Source: Ephemerocybe angulata
Lineage: Eukaryota > Basidiomycota > Agaricomycetes > Agaricales > Psathyrellaceae
Length of the DNA: 64,000 nt
Direction of reading: 5' to 3'
NCBI GenBank assembly: GCA_013368325.1
Contig: JAACJK010000008.1
Coordinates: forward strand, 248,001-312,000
Shown here: positions 24,936 to 38,438 of the stretch, one piece after another
Layout of the letters: every line of letters begins with the position of its first letter
Position numbering within the stretch: the stretch's first letter is position 1
Program-made: the position numbers and the translations under genes
The notes under the pieces: generated by a model
Told to the model about the DNA's origin: nothing
Databases searched by the model: none
The model's input: the letters and a program-made list of their open reading frames with translations, nothing else

Positions 24936-27063
24936 ATGGTCCGACACGCGAAAAAGAAACAGAAGACCTCCAAGACGACGGCTGTGAACGTTCATGATAC
25001 CTCTGCGAGGCTGGATCTCCTGCTGGACGACTCGACGAAGGACGATGAGGAGAGGCGCCTGGAAAGTGCGTTGTTCGGTGTAAAGTATGCACCTGGGGGT
25101 AGTGGGAAGGGGAAGGAAAAAGCTATTGAGCTCGACGATGAAGATGAGGAGGAGATTACCGCGCAGGCTGATGGAGGACGGGCGCTTGCGCATCTGGAGG
25201 ACACTGATGTGAGTTTCGAGTATATTGAGCGTCACTTTGGGTGTTTACCTTTCAATATAGCTTTTCTTCGTCGACGACGGTGTCGATGATGATGTTCCAA
25301 TGTACGGAGAAGACGATGAAGAGGCCTCAGATAACGATGATAACGACGAGGAAGGTTCAGAAGGCAGTTCCTCTGAAGCTGAGCCGACCACCACGAACGA
25401 ACCCTCTGCGTCTTCCACCTTCCTTTCCAAAATCAAATCCTCCAAAAAGCCGGCTGCGTGGACAGACGCTGACGACGTGACCGTCGCAGCAGGCGTATCC
25501 CTGCTCAAGGGTCCTTCAAGACTTCGCAAACTGCGTCAAGCAGTGGACGAGGATGTGATCGACACCCGGGAATACGAGACTCGCCTCCGCCGCCAATTCG
25601 AAAACGTCAACCCCGAACCAGAGTGGGCCAAGAAAGCCAAGAACATAGTAAAAGCCAAGAAGCACGACTTGGATCTCCTTACCGAAAACACCGACGACGA
25701 GGCTGAGGACGAGGATGACCTGCCTTCGTCGAACCGTGTATTTGCCGATACGCGGCGAAAGGGGAAGAAGGGTGAGGTCAAACTGCCTAAAGACACTCTT
25801 TCGATCGAACGGCTGCGCGACGTCAATCAGGCGACTCAGAACTCTGGTAGCGGCGAAGTGCGCGTCGCGTCTTTCCACCCCAACCCCGCGGCGTCTATTC
25901 TGTGTGTCGCGACCGCCGACCGCCGAATACGACTATTCAACGTCGATGGACATCTCTCGCCTCTGCTGACGACGCTTCACTTCCCGACCCTCCCTATGAC
26001 GTCCTCCACCGCTGCCCTTTTCCATCCGTCAGGGCAGTCCCTCCTCATTTCTGGCCCGAGGCCCTTCTTCTACACGTACGACCTGCAGAGTGGAACCCCG
26101 ACACACCATGCTCGGGGTCTCTGGGGAACGACATTTAACAACCTTACAGATGGTACCGCGATACTGCAGCGGCGCCGAAAACGCGGGGGTGACGGGGAGA
26201 CTGTTGGGCGGGGCGACGCCGAGGCGATGAACCTCACGTCGTTTAGCCCGTATGGCGATATGCTTGCTGTTGCTGGCCGGGGCGGTTACGTCCATCTTGT
26301 TGACTGGAAGAGCGGGGCTGGACAAGTTGTTGGGAGTTTGAAGTGCTCTGGGGCTGCTGGAAGTGCAGCGGCGGGAGGTATCAATGGGATGTGGTGGGTG
26401 CCGCCTACGTTATCGGACGGTGCGTTGGGTGGTGGTTCTCAGAGCTCCAGCTCGAAGCTTGCCGTGCTCAGTGGCGACTCGGAGGTGTATATTTGGGATG
26501 TTGGTGAGAGGAAGTGTCTCCAGAGATGGCAGGATGAGGGTGGATTTAGGGGAGCTGCCAAGGTTCTCGCTGGAACTTCCAGCGGTGGAGGATACATGGC
26601 TGTTGGGTATGTTTCTCTGTCAACTCCTGATTTATCCCTAGACTGACATTGCGAAGCTCCAACACAGGTTATGTCAACTTGTATGGCTCGGATTCGTTCG
26701 CGACCACATGGGAGAGCACGACCTCGAAGCCCAAGCCACTGAAATCCATCGCCAACCTTACAACACCGATATCCACCGCCAAATTCAACCACGACGCACA
26801 GGTCTTGGCTATCGCCAGCAAAGACAAAAAGGACTCTCTGCGCATGGTATGTCTTCAGGCCACGGTCTCCCAGATACTGGTTTTGACCGCATCTCCAGGT
26901 CCATCTCCCTTCGCAGTCCGTGTTCTCGAACTGGCCAACGGCCGGTACGCCTCTTGGGCATGTTACTGCGGTAGACTTCTCTCCTTCAAGCGAGTACGTC
27001 GCCATTGGAAATACTCGCGGACGTGTGCTGCTTTACCATCTCAAAGACTATGGTGTCTGGTAG
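24936..27063 (+). CDS. utp18: U3 snoRNP-associated WD40 protein Utp18
   Basis: Four exons: 24936-25208, 25261-26606, 26657-26846 and 26899-27063, for 657 residues. The basic start MVRHAKKKQK leads into an acidic, charged region. A WD40 propeller fills the second half, with repeats around VRVASFHPNPAASILCVATA and LTSFSPYGDMLAVAGRGGYV, and SKLAVLSGDSEVYIWDVGER. The last is the C-terminal VDFSPSSEYVAIGNTRGRVL. The C-terminus KDYGVW matches the way Utp18 proteins end. Utp18 belongs to the small-subunit processome and is needed for 18S pre-rRNA processing in the nucleolus. The acidic N-terminal insert is longer than usual. The start was chosen by frame continuity and the basic N-terminus. Confidence 0.9.
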
Positions 27064-27753
27064 TTAGTGTAGCACTGATGAACATCAATCATCCCGTCTT
27101 CCACTCAAAATCTTGCAATAAGAGGCCTGGTTTGGCTCAAGTTCTCAGTCTAGTGTACTGTATCGGCGCGAGCGTTGCTTAAGAGGATTATTGAACGCAG
27201 TCGGTGGTCCGAACAAGGGCCATGTTGGGGCCATGCCTTCCTGACGCGGGACACTATTTGCGGCATGCCATTCCCACACACCGCCACCTCTGTCAACAGG
27301 CCCCAAGGACGGCGACAACGACAACGACCACCACCACCACTGCCGCCAACGTTTCCAACGTCGACGAGGAGCTCAGCGTTCTGAGGGTCCGTCAGACCGA
27401 ATCTCCTGCTCGCTCTCCAAGGCTCACATCTCTCTCCTTTTCCTTGGGTCCCTCCTTTCTGCCCTTGACATCCTCAACGCACACCACGGCCTCCTCAACA
27501 ACGTTTCGGTGAGGCAAACGGTTCCAGGTCTCCAGAAACTCCCGGCTTATTGATACTTTTTGCCTATGGAACCAGATTCGCACGTATTTGAAAACCGACA
27601 CGACGCCTAACTCGACCGGTCAGGCTCTTCAAGTTCCCTTCACCTCCTAGCTCCTAGCTTCGACCGATTCCGACCGCTGGTTCCCCTCACGACTGCCCCC
27701 GAAGAGCAAGCGTATCCTGGCCGCTCCAAGTTAGCCTTTGATACTCAGGAAGA
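27064..27753. other. Intergenic region, UTP18 3' flank and CHS7 promoter
   Basis: The interval holds the 3' end of UTP18 and the upstream region of CHS7. A GACAACGACAACGACCACCAC-type simple repeat is at about 27315-27345. Open frames here lack protein-like character. No clear TATA box was found. Confidence 0.5.
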
Positions 27754-29125
27754 ATGACGGCCCTCCAGTTCGGGTCGTTTAACGCAATATGCGAGAAGGC
27801 AGCTCTCATCATCTGCCCGTTGGTCGGGACGGATCAGGGTATTGAGCCAATGTGCTACAGCAGGAATGTGGATATTGGCGGGACCCTGATTTTTCAACCA
27901 TGTAAGTTCAATTCAGGCGATACCAAGGCGCTATGGAGGAAGAATGGGGGAGGAGATGGAATGGCTGAACTAACAGATTTGCTATTTCGTAGCAACATGT
28001 TTCGTGCACATCGTCGCCATTATCATGACAATTATCATGATCCTGCACATTCGTTCCAAGTACACCGCTGTCGGTACGTGCTCGCGTTCTTCTGCCACTA
28101 ATCGCTTCTTGACCCCGGATGATTTTATCCAGGCCGAAAGGAAATTGTTATGTTCTTCTGGATGTACCTTGTCATCGAGCTCCTCGCCATGTTCCTCGAC
28201 TCTGGCATCATCCCCACGTCAAATCCTGCATACCCCGTAAGCGGCAATTCGCTCGTATTCTGACGTCACGTCCTCACAACATTGCGCAGTGGTTCGCAGC
28301 AATCTATACAGGTCTAGTGGCAGCGACATACACATGTCTCCTGATCAACGGATTTGTCGGTTTCCAGTTCGCAGAAGATGGCACACCGCTATCACTCTGG
28401 GTATGCTCTCCTTCCCTGGCCAATCCGCTCCGTTCGCGTTACTAATGACATTATGAATTCCGTAGTTCCTGAGGATATCGTGTCTCGCCATCTGGGGTCT
28501 CTGCTTCTTCCTCGCCATCGCCACCTTCAAGCAGCTCGCAGGGTTCAAGTATGACAAGCCCATCGCCCTCTGGGTCGTCTATATCCTTTGGCCGCTCATC
28601 TGCACGGTCGTCTACGTTGTATCACAACTCATCCTTGTCTTCCGCACTCTCGAAGACCGATGGCCCATTGGTGATATCATCTTCGGTGCTGCCTTCTGGA
28701 CGATTGCTCAGGTGCGTTCGCTCAGCTTCGCCGCTAGAATCTGGCGTCATTCTGACCGACAACTCTTTGCACAGGTCCTACTGTTCGCGTTCAGCGTAAC
28801 GATATGCGACGCGATCAAGCACTACATCGACGGCCTCTTCTTCTTCACGCTCTGCATTCTGCTCAGCGTGATGATGGTCTACAAGTACTGGGACAGTATC
28901 ACGCGCGAGGATCTCGAGTTCTCCGTGGGCTCCAAGGCCGCTGTTTGGGAAGTCAAGGACCCGCTGCTCACCTCGGCACCGATGGACCACTCGGAAGAGG
29001 ACATTCGGAGCACGTATCATGCTGGTGGCGGGGGTGCCGCTAGCTTGGTTGGTGGTGTCAGTGGCGCGCAGATGTATGGCGGTGCGGCGCCTAGGAGAGG
29101 ATACCCCCCAAGTCCGAACTATTAA
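27754..29125 (+). CDS. chs7: Chitin synthase export chaperone (Chs7)
   Basis: Six exons: 27754-27901, 27993-28073, 28133-28236, 28290-28400, 28466-28711 and 28775-29125, all in frame, for 346 residues. The N-terminus contains [17 protein letters not shown] and [19 protein letters not shown]. Next comes [20 protein letters not shown] with [13 protein letters not shown], the diagnostic Chs7 pattern. About seven hydrophobic helices follow, including [19 protein letters not shown] and [20 protein letters not shown]. The tail is hydrophilic and Gly-rich with [11 protein letters not shown] at the end. In yeast, Chs7 is an ER membrane chaperone needed for export of chitin synthase Chs3 and thus for cell-wall chitin. 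Length and topology fit the family. The exon count is high, as expected in basidiomycetes. Confidence 0.93.
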
Positions 29126-30112
29126 TACTGATCGACGGACTGCATTCTGTTCTTCTGCCTGTCTTTCTATTCGTTTCCTCGGAAAATGACGGTTACACAT
29201 CGACACACATGAACGATCCCATCCATCTCACTTCAAGTATTCCCGCTCGTTCTTTTTTCATGATGCACAAACGTCTGTCGGTCGGCTCACCGACACCGTA
29301 CTAGCCGTACTCCGATATGGCCTGACTGATCCTTACCCCCGACAACCTTCAGTAGTAGTAGTATTCATCGTCCGTTCCTCCTGTTCCCGTTCGCCCCTCA
29401 TCGATCTCAAACCATCCGTCCACACATCCCGCTTATTTTATCTATAATCGCTCGCACCCGCATCACGATATACATGGACAGTTCAAGTAGTACTTAGTAG
29501 TATACACATATCCGACTTTTCACTTTCTTCTTTCTTTCCTTCTTTCTGGGGAGCTGTACTATGTCGACGTGTCGGCTCCCCTTCTTTCCTTGACCTTGAC
29601 CCTTTCTTTTCTTTTCAGTGACCTTTCTTCTGACGGTTTATGTCCTCGGCAAAAGTTTGTTTTGCGCCAGACTCCTCCCTATCGTATGTTACCTTTCCGT
29701 TAACACGGTTTCTCGCATCCCTTTGCTCTTATCAATAGATTTGGATCTTTTTTGTTTGTTTAATGGAATATAGTGTGTCGTGATGGTGTTCAAGAGTGGG
29801 CGTGGATAGAAGAGAAGCTGTAATGAGGGAGGAGGGGGCTATAAGGCATTTGGCGAATGGCCCACTGGCAGGGAGGGTTCAATGTACCGGTGGACCTTCG
29901 CCTACAGTGAAGTAAGTACCAAGAGCTATAGTAATTGTTATTTCTGAATTCGCACCGATCCTGGGAACAGGTTGAGTCGCCCAGAACTAGAAGCGGGAGG
30001 GAATAGGCCGAGGCTGGGGCGCCGAAGGCGTGGAATAGGAAGTCCGACGGCGAGGGGAAGAGGAGGGGGGATTGGAAGACTGGGGTGGGTTGACATGAAT
30101 TACTATTGAAGG
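29126..30112. other. Intergenic region after CHS7
   Basis: The first few hundred bases are T/C-rich and probably the CHS7 3' UTR (for example 29515-29560 and 29605-29630). The rest is G-rich near 29980-30090. No gene is supported. The stretch ends where the MED21-derived segment begins at 30113. Confidence 0.5.
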
Positions 30113-30727
30113 GCAGGTCACTGGCTTGGTCAAAGACGGGAAGACCTTGCTCGCTCAGTGCACTTGATCTAGGCTTTTACGCGTTACTCATTGGCGACGT
30201 TTGGCGTGGTTTCATAGAACTGCTGTTCCCCGGGCCTTTTCCAAAAGGTCGGCGTCATCTTGATCCAACATCGTCTTGAGAACGTCGGATATCTGGGAGT
30301 GAAGGTCCTCTGGACAGAGCGGTTGAGGTCTAACTTACAGATACACGGTTAAACGCATTTACTCACTCGCCCTGTTAACAGCCCTAACATATTCCTGGTT
30401 GGCTCTTGCCATCTCCGCCTCCAAAGCTTGGAGTCTACGGGCCTTCAGGGGCGGTGAACCGTTCAACAAAGGACAGTGTCGTTCAGAATGGATTATGCTG
30501 AACATTTATGATAGGACTCAACCTGTGTCTCCTCAGGCTCTGGCTGTGGCAGAGAGTTGATAAGGAACTCAATCTGCTTGGCCTTCGTGACAAGGTCAGT
30601 TACAGTTCCTTCTTGTTGGCTGTACCCTCGCGTCAGACCCATTTGAAGAGGGTGAGTAGCGGCTTGCAGCTAACCTTCAAAAACCTCCGGGGTATCAAAC
30701 TTATCAGGCTTCCTCTGCTTCGTTACA
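30113..30727 (-). pseudogene. Truncated, frameshifted MED21 copy
   Basis: This segment matches 48543-49145 in the same orientation, including coding and intron sequence of the intact MED21 gene. It covers the distal part of exon 2 through exon 5 and the 3' flank. It lacks the start codon, exon 1 and the beginning of exon 2. In the exon 3 counterpart one base is missing near 30603, which turns the reading into AACAAGAAGGAACTGTAA and an early stop. The exon 3 donor also carries an extra base (GTTGAG instead of GTGAGT). Because intron sequences are retained, it is a DNA-level duplication, not a retrocopy. It abuts the 5' flank of SPO22/ZIP4. No function is expected, though it may now form part of that promoter. 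Confidence 0.88.
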
Positions 30728-30889
30728 ACAGTGGAGAGAGTCGCCCGTGGGAAGATCAAACAAGCGCCAAACAGGCGCCAAAGTTCGCGTCACGCTCTGT
30801 GACACCCCTCCTTAAATACAACCCTCATTTCCACCTCATTTCCGTCTGGCGTCCGTGTATACATTGCAGCGCCCATATCCAGTGACACG

Positions 30890-33800
30890 ATGCAGAGAAA
30901 AAAGGTGTTCCCTAGTCCCCAGGACACGTACAATTCCATCATGGGTAAAGTCGTTCTCCCAGCGCATGTCTGTCTTTTTTCATTGAGCTTCGCGTCGAAC
31001 CCTTTGGAAAACGATAGAGTTGCTGTCTAAGATCAAGCCCCATATCGAAAGCTTCATCAAGGAGCCTAAAGGACACCCTTCAGTAGCGCCTGACCTCGAC
31101 AGGGTGGCCAAGCTTGCAGAAACGTTTATGGAACAGCGCCCGAAGTCGGCGAAGGGCTTCCAGGAGATGTCCGATTCATTGGATCAGGAAGGCACGAACT
31201 GCTCTGCACACCTGGCTGGTGGCTCATGCTAAGTATATGCACTGTTTTTGACTCAACCGCAGGCGTCAATCTCTGGAATATATCGGGCGTGATCACGAGC
31301 AGCGGCGAGCTCCAGACGGCGCAACCGCAAATTGGGACTGGTGAGCGCAACAGGAATTATGCTTTAGGATTGGGGCTGATTGATGATGGTGATTTCTTCC
31401 TGTTGCCAGTGAGGCTCGCTGCCTTTCGCCTAGTCCAAGCTGGCCTAGAGGCCAAACCAGGCGTCAGCGGTAAAGCATCCACGCCTCCCATTTGACCCCA
31501 AGATCAGAAGATCTTCTCAACCGAGTCCCCTCTTCCTTTAGCGCTTTTGAACTTACTCCGCATGGCGAGTAAAACGGGTGTCGCTCTTTCCGGTGAGTCC
31601 TTTAAGCTTCACACAAACTCGTCCTGGAACGCCTCGTTTACCGGAACCTATCAGAAGCGGGCAGCAATGCAGTCGCAGGCAGTGTTCTGACCAGTGCGGC
31701 AAAGGTAAGCTCACGAACACTCCCGCAAGATCTGGGGCGCCAAAGGCTGATTTCCAAAAGTACGAAGAGATGCTCAGAAACGTGGAAGATCCTGAAGGAA
31801 CACACCGGCATGACATCGCGAGTTCGACGATTGTGTATCTCTCCAGCAGAATGGAAGCGGTAAGCTGCACCATTCATTCATCCCTGGAATACCCTTTTCC
31901 GTCCCTAGTCCGTATTCGCGCTGATAATATCCACCTCTGCTCCACCCCAGGCTTGGAATGAGGGTAATGTAACTGTGGCGGAGATTATGTCAAAGAAGAT
32001 CGCAGGTACCAGCGTCACTCCTTCACGCGATTCGAAGTGGTAACCGGGGTTAGGACAGAGAACGAACAGCACCTAGCTTTGTTGACGCCCCAAGTGGTGC
32101 GTACCACCTCCGATCTTCCTCGAATCTGCCCTGTCGCCTGTTCTAACTCGCGACCTCGTGTTTAAAGCGGGAATACCTTGCCGTCAAGTTCCATGCCATT
32201 GGTAGATCTATGCTCAAGGAGTCTAAAGCGCAAGCTGCCGATGCCGTTGGGTGGCTGCAGAGGGCACTTGCGCTTGTGGACAAAGCGAATGATGAAACGA
32301 CAGGTAGCCTGGCGAAGTCGAAGGTGCGCCCGCTGGTCTCTAGCAGCCAACAGGCTCGTGCTTACAGATGCGCGGTAGATATCCATACTTCGAACCCTAG
32401 GTCCCTTCTATCCGCATCTCTGACCATAGTCCTGAACTGAAGTCTGCAATAGCGCTCGCTTACTTCACCTCGGAATCCTACGATAGAGCGGAAGCCGTAT
32501 TGGACGAACTCATCCCCATTGTCGACAGCGGGCAAGCTAAAGTGAGTTTCATCCCATATCACACGGCATCTATCGGTCGAGGGAACCGTTTCTGACGTGT
32601 GGTTATTTCCTCTACTGTAGGAAAGTCAAGAATATCAGCAACTTCGATGGTTAAGGTTAGCAGTGTATAAGCGGAGGAAAGCGCGAGAATCGGCTCTCAC
32701 CGAGGGTTCGTTGTCCTTTTTCGAGGCATACCTAATATATCGCTCTGACACAAAGCCTCGGTTCTAGCATTAAAGTCTATTGTTGATCATATGCCTTGGG
32801 CGGAGTCCAATATCACAGAGTTCGTGCTGCCAGTGCCCTGGCGTTGTCGTAAAAGCTGAGATCGGTTACTGACGAGCACTTGATTAGGGTCTTACAGGAG
32901 CTCGGGACGCTGAGCCAACAACAGTAAGTTTGAGTGCCTTGGAGATATGCGGAGAAGTTGGCTTATCCTTTGGTGTAGCGCAGTGATCATGGGGATTCAC
33001 CATTATGGCCTAAAGCGGGCGATGAGCTTCAAGGCTGGAGAATCCAACTACGCCGATCGGTTTCTCCTTTCACTCATTTTCCATTGCTCGAAGGATGATA
33101 ATCATGCTCGGGCAATGAAGAGCCTCGAGGACGTTTTTTCGCGTAAGTGGAAACAACACGAAGCCTTCTCCGTTCACTAAAGCGTTCGTTCTACTGACAA
33201 CTTCCCAAGTTCTCTCCGAATCCGATGTTGAATTGGGGAACGTCGTAATCACAGCATGCATGACGGTTTGTTCATTCTCCCTTGCTATGGCGCTGCGAAC
33301 CTCATGTAACCCCTTCCAGCTCATTTGGCGTTTTGGAGGGAAGCTACACCAAGGAAAGAAGTGGGCTGCTGCTGCGGACTGGTACCTCCTTGGTAGCCAT
33401 CAGCTGTTCAGAAGGCCCTCGCCAGAAATGTCGAACAAGTGCTATCGGAAGGCAGCCTTATGTTACATCGAGCTAAAGGAGTACGCGAAAGCTTCGACTG
33501 TGATACGACGCTGTGGCAGCAACGAGGCGGCCACGCACTATGTCACCTTTCTCACTGCAGTCTATCAAGGTTCGCGTCGATTTCACTTCGTTCTAGGTCT
33601 GCACGCGCTGATCATGAGTTGTATTTCAACATCGGGCCTACCCGTTTAGGCTTGGAGGATGAGGGTTCGTCGTTCTGCATCTCGATTTGGTATTTTCCAC
33701 TCGTCACTAATAGCTGTCTGCTCGCTTCTGCCCACTACCCAGCTATCCGTTCCATCAACGAAATGCAGAAAGCCCCGGACTTTGATCGCAAAATGCTGCT

Positions 33801-36732
33801 TCTGGCTACGCAGGTCGCGCATCGCTCAGAGATGAGATTAGTTCTCTTGTCCGTTCTTAATCATCTCTTGAAGACCCTCAAGTTCGGGTCTAGCGGGGAG
33901 ATTGTCGTCGAAGCGATGACGCTCCTTAGATGCATGATTAAGCTCATTCTCGGTCTCTTGGTCGACCCTACTGCGAACAGGTGTGTGTCCTTCTTTGCCC
34001 TTCTATATTCGGTCGTTCTATGGGCTCCGTCTTCCGAAAACGTTCCATTATATTTGCTTCTACCGTCTTTGAACCTCATTTCCTTTTTCTCTGCAGGACG
34101 GCACTGATCAACACGATGGTCGAGCATTTTCGGACAGGTACGCGATCCGATTGAGCATGTGTGATATCTTAACGTCCTGCTTCCTTCGCTGTTTGCACGG
34201 TGTATCTGACCCTCCACAGCGAAAATCTTGGCCACTTCTGCTTTAGAACAGAAGGCCGTGTCACTCATTATGAAAGACCTCTCCTGGCTGTGGAGGAGAG
34301 CGTACAATAGTGCCGTCCAGGGGTGTTCCGAGTGGGAAGGGTGCGGCGACCAAATTTCCGAGCTTTTCGAGATTGCCAAAATAGTACGTCCATTTGCCAT
34401 GCTTTGGACGTGGTGGTGTAATGCCGGCACTGTCTTCCTCGCTTGTCGTCCTTCTGCGTTTGCTTTGAGTTGACTGAATGCGGCTTCGGCCCCCTGTCCT
34501 ACCCACAGTTGTTAGAAACGCAATGTCAAGCTTCTCCTCTGGTTCCCGATGACGAATCACGGATGTATCTCATCAGCGCAACATTTGCTGCTGTCTCCGG
34601 AAAAGGTCAGATCTCCTACTGCATGCTGGTTAGCACAACCCTTGGGCCCACTTTACCCAGGATCAATCACCTATCTGCCCGCTCTACGCGATTTTGTGTC
34701 TTCCTGAGTTTTGAGCTCAGCATACTGATAACGGGATCGATGTCCCAGTTCTCTCGACCAGGGAAATGATCACTGCTACTGGTACCCTTAACGTGAGTGC
34801 TCCCATTTGCAAACCCAGCGTAATGGCCGGTATGGAGGAACTGTGACTGATGGGCATTCCATCTTACCCTCTTGATCACGCAGCCCCAGATTCTGCATAC
34901 GATGAACGCGGATATCAGAAAGGCAAAGGCCGATATAGAGCGTGCCGTCCAACAAGAAGGACCAATGCGAAATGCCGACATAACTTCACGTGGGGAGACA
35001 TATGTCCACGTCCTGCGAATATTCGAGGCGGAGATGTGTGTGCAGCTGAGGGAGTGGGACGAAGTTTCAGATATTGTCAAGGTATGTAGGTAGTTATGGT
35101 TAACCTCATGGTCTTGGTGTCACTCCTCGATGCGGTGCTATGCCACGAACTCGCCTAATGTTTGTCTCTCACTCTCACAGGAAGTCGTCAAGACGGGTCC
35201 TTTATGCGTCGGAACGTATGAAGCTATTGCTGACATGCTGGTATGTGGCTCGTTATGCTACAGTCTTTCCGCCCATACGTTAACATGCTTTCCGAATCGT
35301 GTACAGTGGATTAACAAAGATTGCCCCGTCAAAGGTATGTTGGGTGATCCAGCGTTATTGTCTTCTCCCACCGCCGAGCGCCGCAGCTTTCTGAGGCCTA
35401 TCTCCGCCAAGGACCCTTCTCCGTCTTTGCCTATCGCTTCCCTTCCTGCTCTGGTCTGACATACCTTATACAGTTCTTCAGGAATGTCTCGAAGTGAGCA
35501 TAACCATTCCTTCTGAATAGTCGCTACACGCTCCTTCTGGCCTAGCCGTGCCCGGCGTACGGTAGTACCCAGACTCACTTTCTCTTCCTTTCCCTGATTC
35601 GGTACTTTCAAACGTGATCTAGGCTATACTCGTTGCGTCTCTGGACCAGAACACGCTTTCGGTTGAGCAGTTCTCCCGGTGGCTTCGTGCGATATGCACC
35701 ACCCTGATTACGCGCGATACACCGGAGGGCAGACTGAAAGCTGTCGGATTCTGTGAGCAAGCTATAGGCGTTATTGAGGAGCATGATTCACCTCAGGTAC
35801 ACTGGAATCGTTGCTTAATATGGTTTATATGATTCTAATCGCGTTTCCCTCCTGTCCCTTTCGTCACTTTGGTCTCCTTTTGTGGTTCTTCGCACTCCAC
35901 GGGCCGACCTTCTTTCTGCCATATCTGGTCTACCGACTCCGTCGCCGATTGTGCGCTACGCATCGACCCTGCATTGACATTCTTTCATCTGTGCGGAAAC
36001 TTTCGGATGTCGATCTTCGTCCTATCACCTTGTCGAACATCACACCTTCTCTGTGCTTATCCTGTAACATCTGACATTCGTCGTGCGATTCGTCCTCCTC
36101 ACAGCACTCTTACCCCATGGACGAAAGACACTGGCTTCTTGGAACCGCATTCAACATGGCGATTGAATGTGTGCAGTTCGTCTTTCCCTCCAGCTTCTTC
36201 AGCTTTCCGGGCGCTTGGTTCGCTAACTCTTTTGCTTTCTTCATCTTCGACTTGACTGGACTCTACTGTAAACGCAAACGTGTACGAACGAACGTCTGCT
36301 CTGCTTGGACGATCGCGATCATTGTTTCGCAGTGGGTCGAGGCTGGACGAAGCAAAGAGATGGTTTGAGGCTGCCTTGGGCACCTGTCGATTTGTCCCGG
36401 GAGGGAAGGAACAAGCGGCGAAGGTACGTCATCTCGCACCCCATCCGTCCATGGACTTTCAGGGACCCCTTTACGCGGTCTTTATCTGGCTGGCTCTGGG
36501 TAACAAGTGTCTGGGAGTTTAAATTTGAGGTTAAACCCGCCGTGCTTTCATTCGCTCATTCAGCTGATCATGCTGGACTTTGGAGGAGCTCTTCTTGTTT
36601 TCGTCTCTCTCCCGCCGATGCACGACGCTGAACTAACTTGGCATGGTATAGATTTCGGAGAGCTATACGAACCTTCTTTCTAGGTTCGAGAAAGCGAAAG
36701 AAAGCTACCTCGGAGCTGCGATGGACTTTTGA
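30890..36732 (+). CDS. Meiosis protein SPO22/ZIP4-like (TPR)
   Basis: The gene has twenty or more small exons. Exon 1 is 30890-30944, joined to 31018 onward, giving an N-terminus that continues as ELLSKIKPHIESFIKEP. Conserved blocks follow: LDQEGTN then GVNLWNISGVI (31170-31300), a TPR-like run with REYLAVKFHAIGRSMLKES (32170-32225) and GWLQRALALVDKAND, ALAYFTSESYDRAEAVLDEL (32450-32510), the block WYLLGSHQLFRRPSPEMSNK (33380-33440), and a C-terminal YPMDERHWLLGTAFNMAIE (36112-36165) with LDEAKRWFEAALGTCRF. It ends SYLGAAMDF with TGA at 36730. The order matches SPO22/ZIP4, a TPR scaffold of the ZMM group for meiotic crossovers and synapsis. Not every exon border was fixed, so the span is firmer than the internal structure. 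The MED21 fragment ends only 163 bp upstream of the start. Confidence 0.8.
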
Positions 36733-38438
36733 GGACACCCTTACGACACTCAGATCGTGAATGGCTTCAGGAACTCTGCGAGAATGTCATTTCTAACTCG
36801 AATCGTATGGATTCATCTGTGGCTACAACCCCCGCGTATGGTCTGGTACCCTGCAATCTGGCGCTCTGCCATGGTGAACCAATGCTGCTCGTCCTGGGGT
36901 CTCCTATTCGTGTTTGTGTATATTTCAAAAGTCAAGACACGCGGAACATGACCTCGACTTATGGCGTTTCCCCCTGGCATTGGTTCCGTTTGTGCGTTTG
37001 CTCTGACAAACTGTTCAGCGATCGCTGGCGGGCCCATAGCCCTCTTACGATCTATCGACATCGATGCACCATGCCGACCTTGGACCGCTGGTCTTTAGCT
37101 CCGTACGCGTCTGTCTGCCTACCTACTGGCTCCAAATGACACCGTGCTGCTCTGGGCTCATCATCCTCCCGTGTGGATACGCCACCGACAATTGCAAGTA
37201 TCTACGCACCGATGTGCTTTAGACTCGTCATGTCGCAACTCGCCTCCCGTTTTGATACCCCTGATAATATACCATTTCTGCTATCCAGTGGTAAATGTGG
37301 GGTCCAGAGACGAGACCGGAGTAATATACGACTAGGTGGCTGCTCGTTGAAACGGCTGGGGAATCCCGTTTCTTATCTTTCAGCGAAGCCAAAGCGGAGT
37401 GACGTTGGAGTCATGGGGGCTTCTGATATGCTGTCGTCTCAAATTGGGATATGACCTTCCAGCTCAAGTCCGAATGCACCACGGGTGGACTCAGGAGTCC
37501 GTGGGCTCCAGGTTATCGATTGGCCAGACGATTTATGCCATGTTCCAAGTTACGTGCCAGTTTTATTCTGTGTCCACGCTTCTATGGACTCTCCTAGAGT
37601 AACGGACACTGGTCCAGCTCGATGTCCTCTCGTACCCTGGACCTCCCGATCCGCACCCGAAAAGCCGGACGGGCGCTTAACCACATAAATTACCGGCGCT
37701 TGTCGTTATAGCACCGTATGCGCGCTCGTCCGGCACCTGCATATCAATGGGCTCCTTATCCTTCCTCTCTTCCATCACTTTGCGATAACGCAGGATGGCG
37801 TCGACGCACACAAGAACACCCAGACCGAACAAACTCGAACAAAGCAAGAACAAAGGCGAAAGGATCACCATGCTTCCTGTCATTCAGAATCACAGTCGAC
37901 GCTGTATGACAATTTCGTGAGTTCCGGTTGTCTATCTTCTTACCCGCGTGCGGCGTGATGCATCTAGTGACTTCATCGCGATATATCTGAGTTACCTAGT
38001 GAGGCAATTATCTCTATCCAGGCTTAGAGCGTTGTGGAATGACTGCCATGATTGCTACTTAGAAACACGTCCCTCCATCCACGCCCTCTGGAACGTTAAC
38101 CGCCTTGATGTAACTTTACTCGAAGCTGCCCTCTCCTACGGAAAATGGGACATGAGACCTGCACGGGCCTGTTCTGACTCTTAGCTTCGTTTGAATAAGC
38201 TCTTTCGAACCCCATCACGAGTCTGGAAGCACCCAAATTAGTTGAGATAAGGTTCTGCGCCGCCAAGTGACCACCAGCACCTTCCAATGGCGTAAGGTGG
38301 GATATATCGTTATCCGCGTTGTCACATAAACTGACTCGACAGTGGGGCCAGCTTCCCACTGCTCTTCTTTGCTCCCTCCCCTTTGTGCCCCTGTGAAATA
38401 TCCCAGAGGTACACGGTAGGGGTATAGGAATCGTCGGA
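36733..38438. other. Intergenic region, no gene supported
   Basis: About 1.7 kb between SPO22/ZIP4 and the first zinc-finger gene. The longest open frame (36729-37139) has no recognisable motif and no credible splice partner. No repeat or RNA gene was noticed. Confidence 0.5.

Noticed and set aside
36729..37139. Open frame directly after the SPO22/ZIP4 stop
   Set aside because: It overlaps the stop, starts out of frame and has no family resemblance; the conserved SPO22/ZIP4 C-terminus ends before it.
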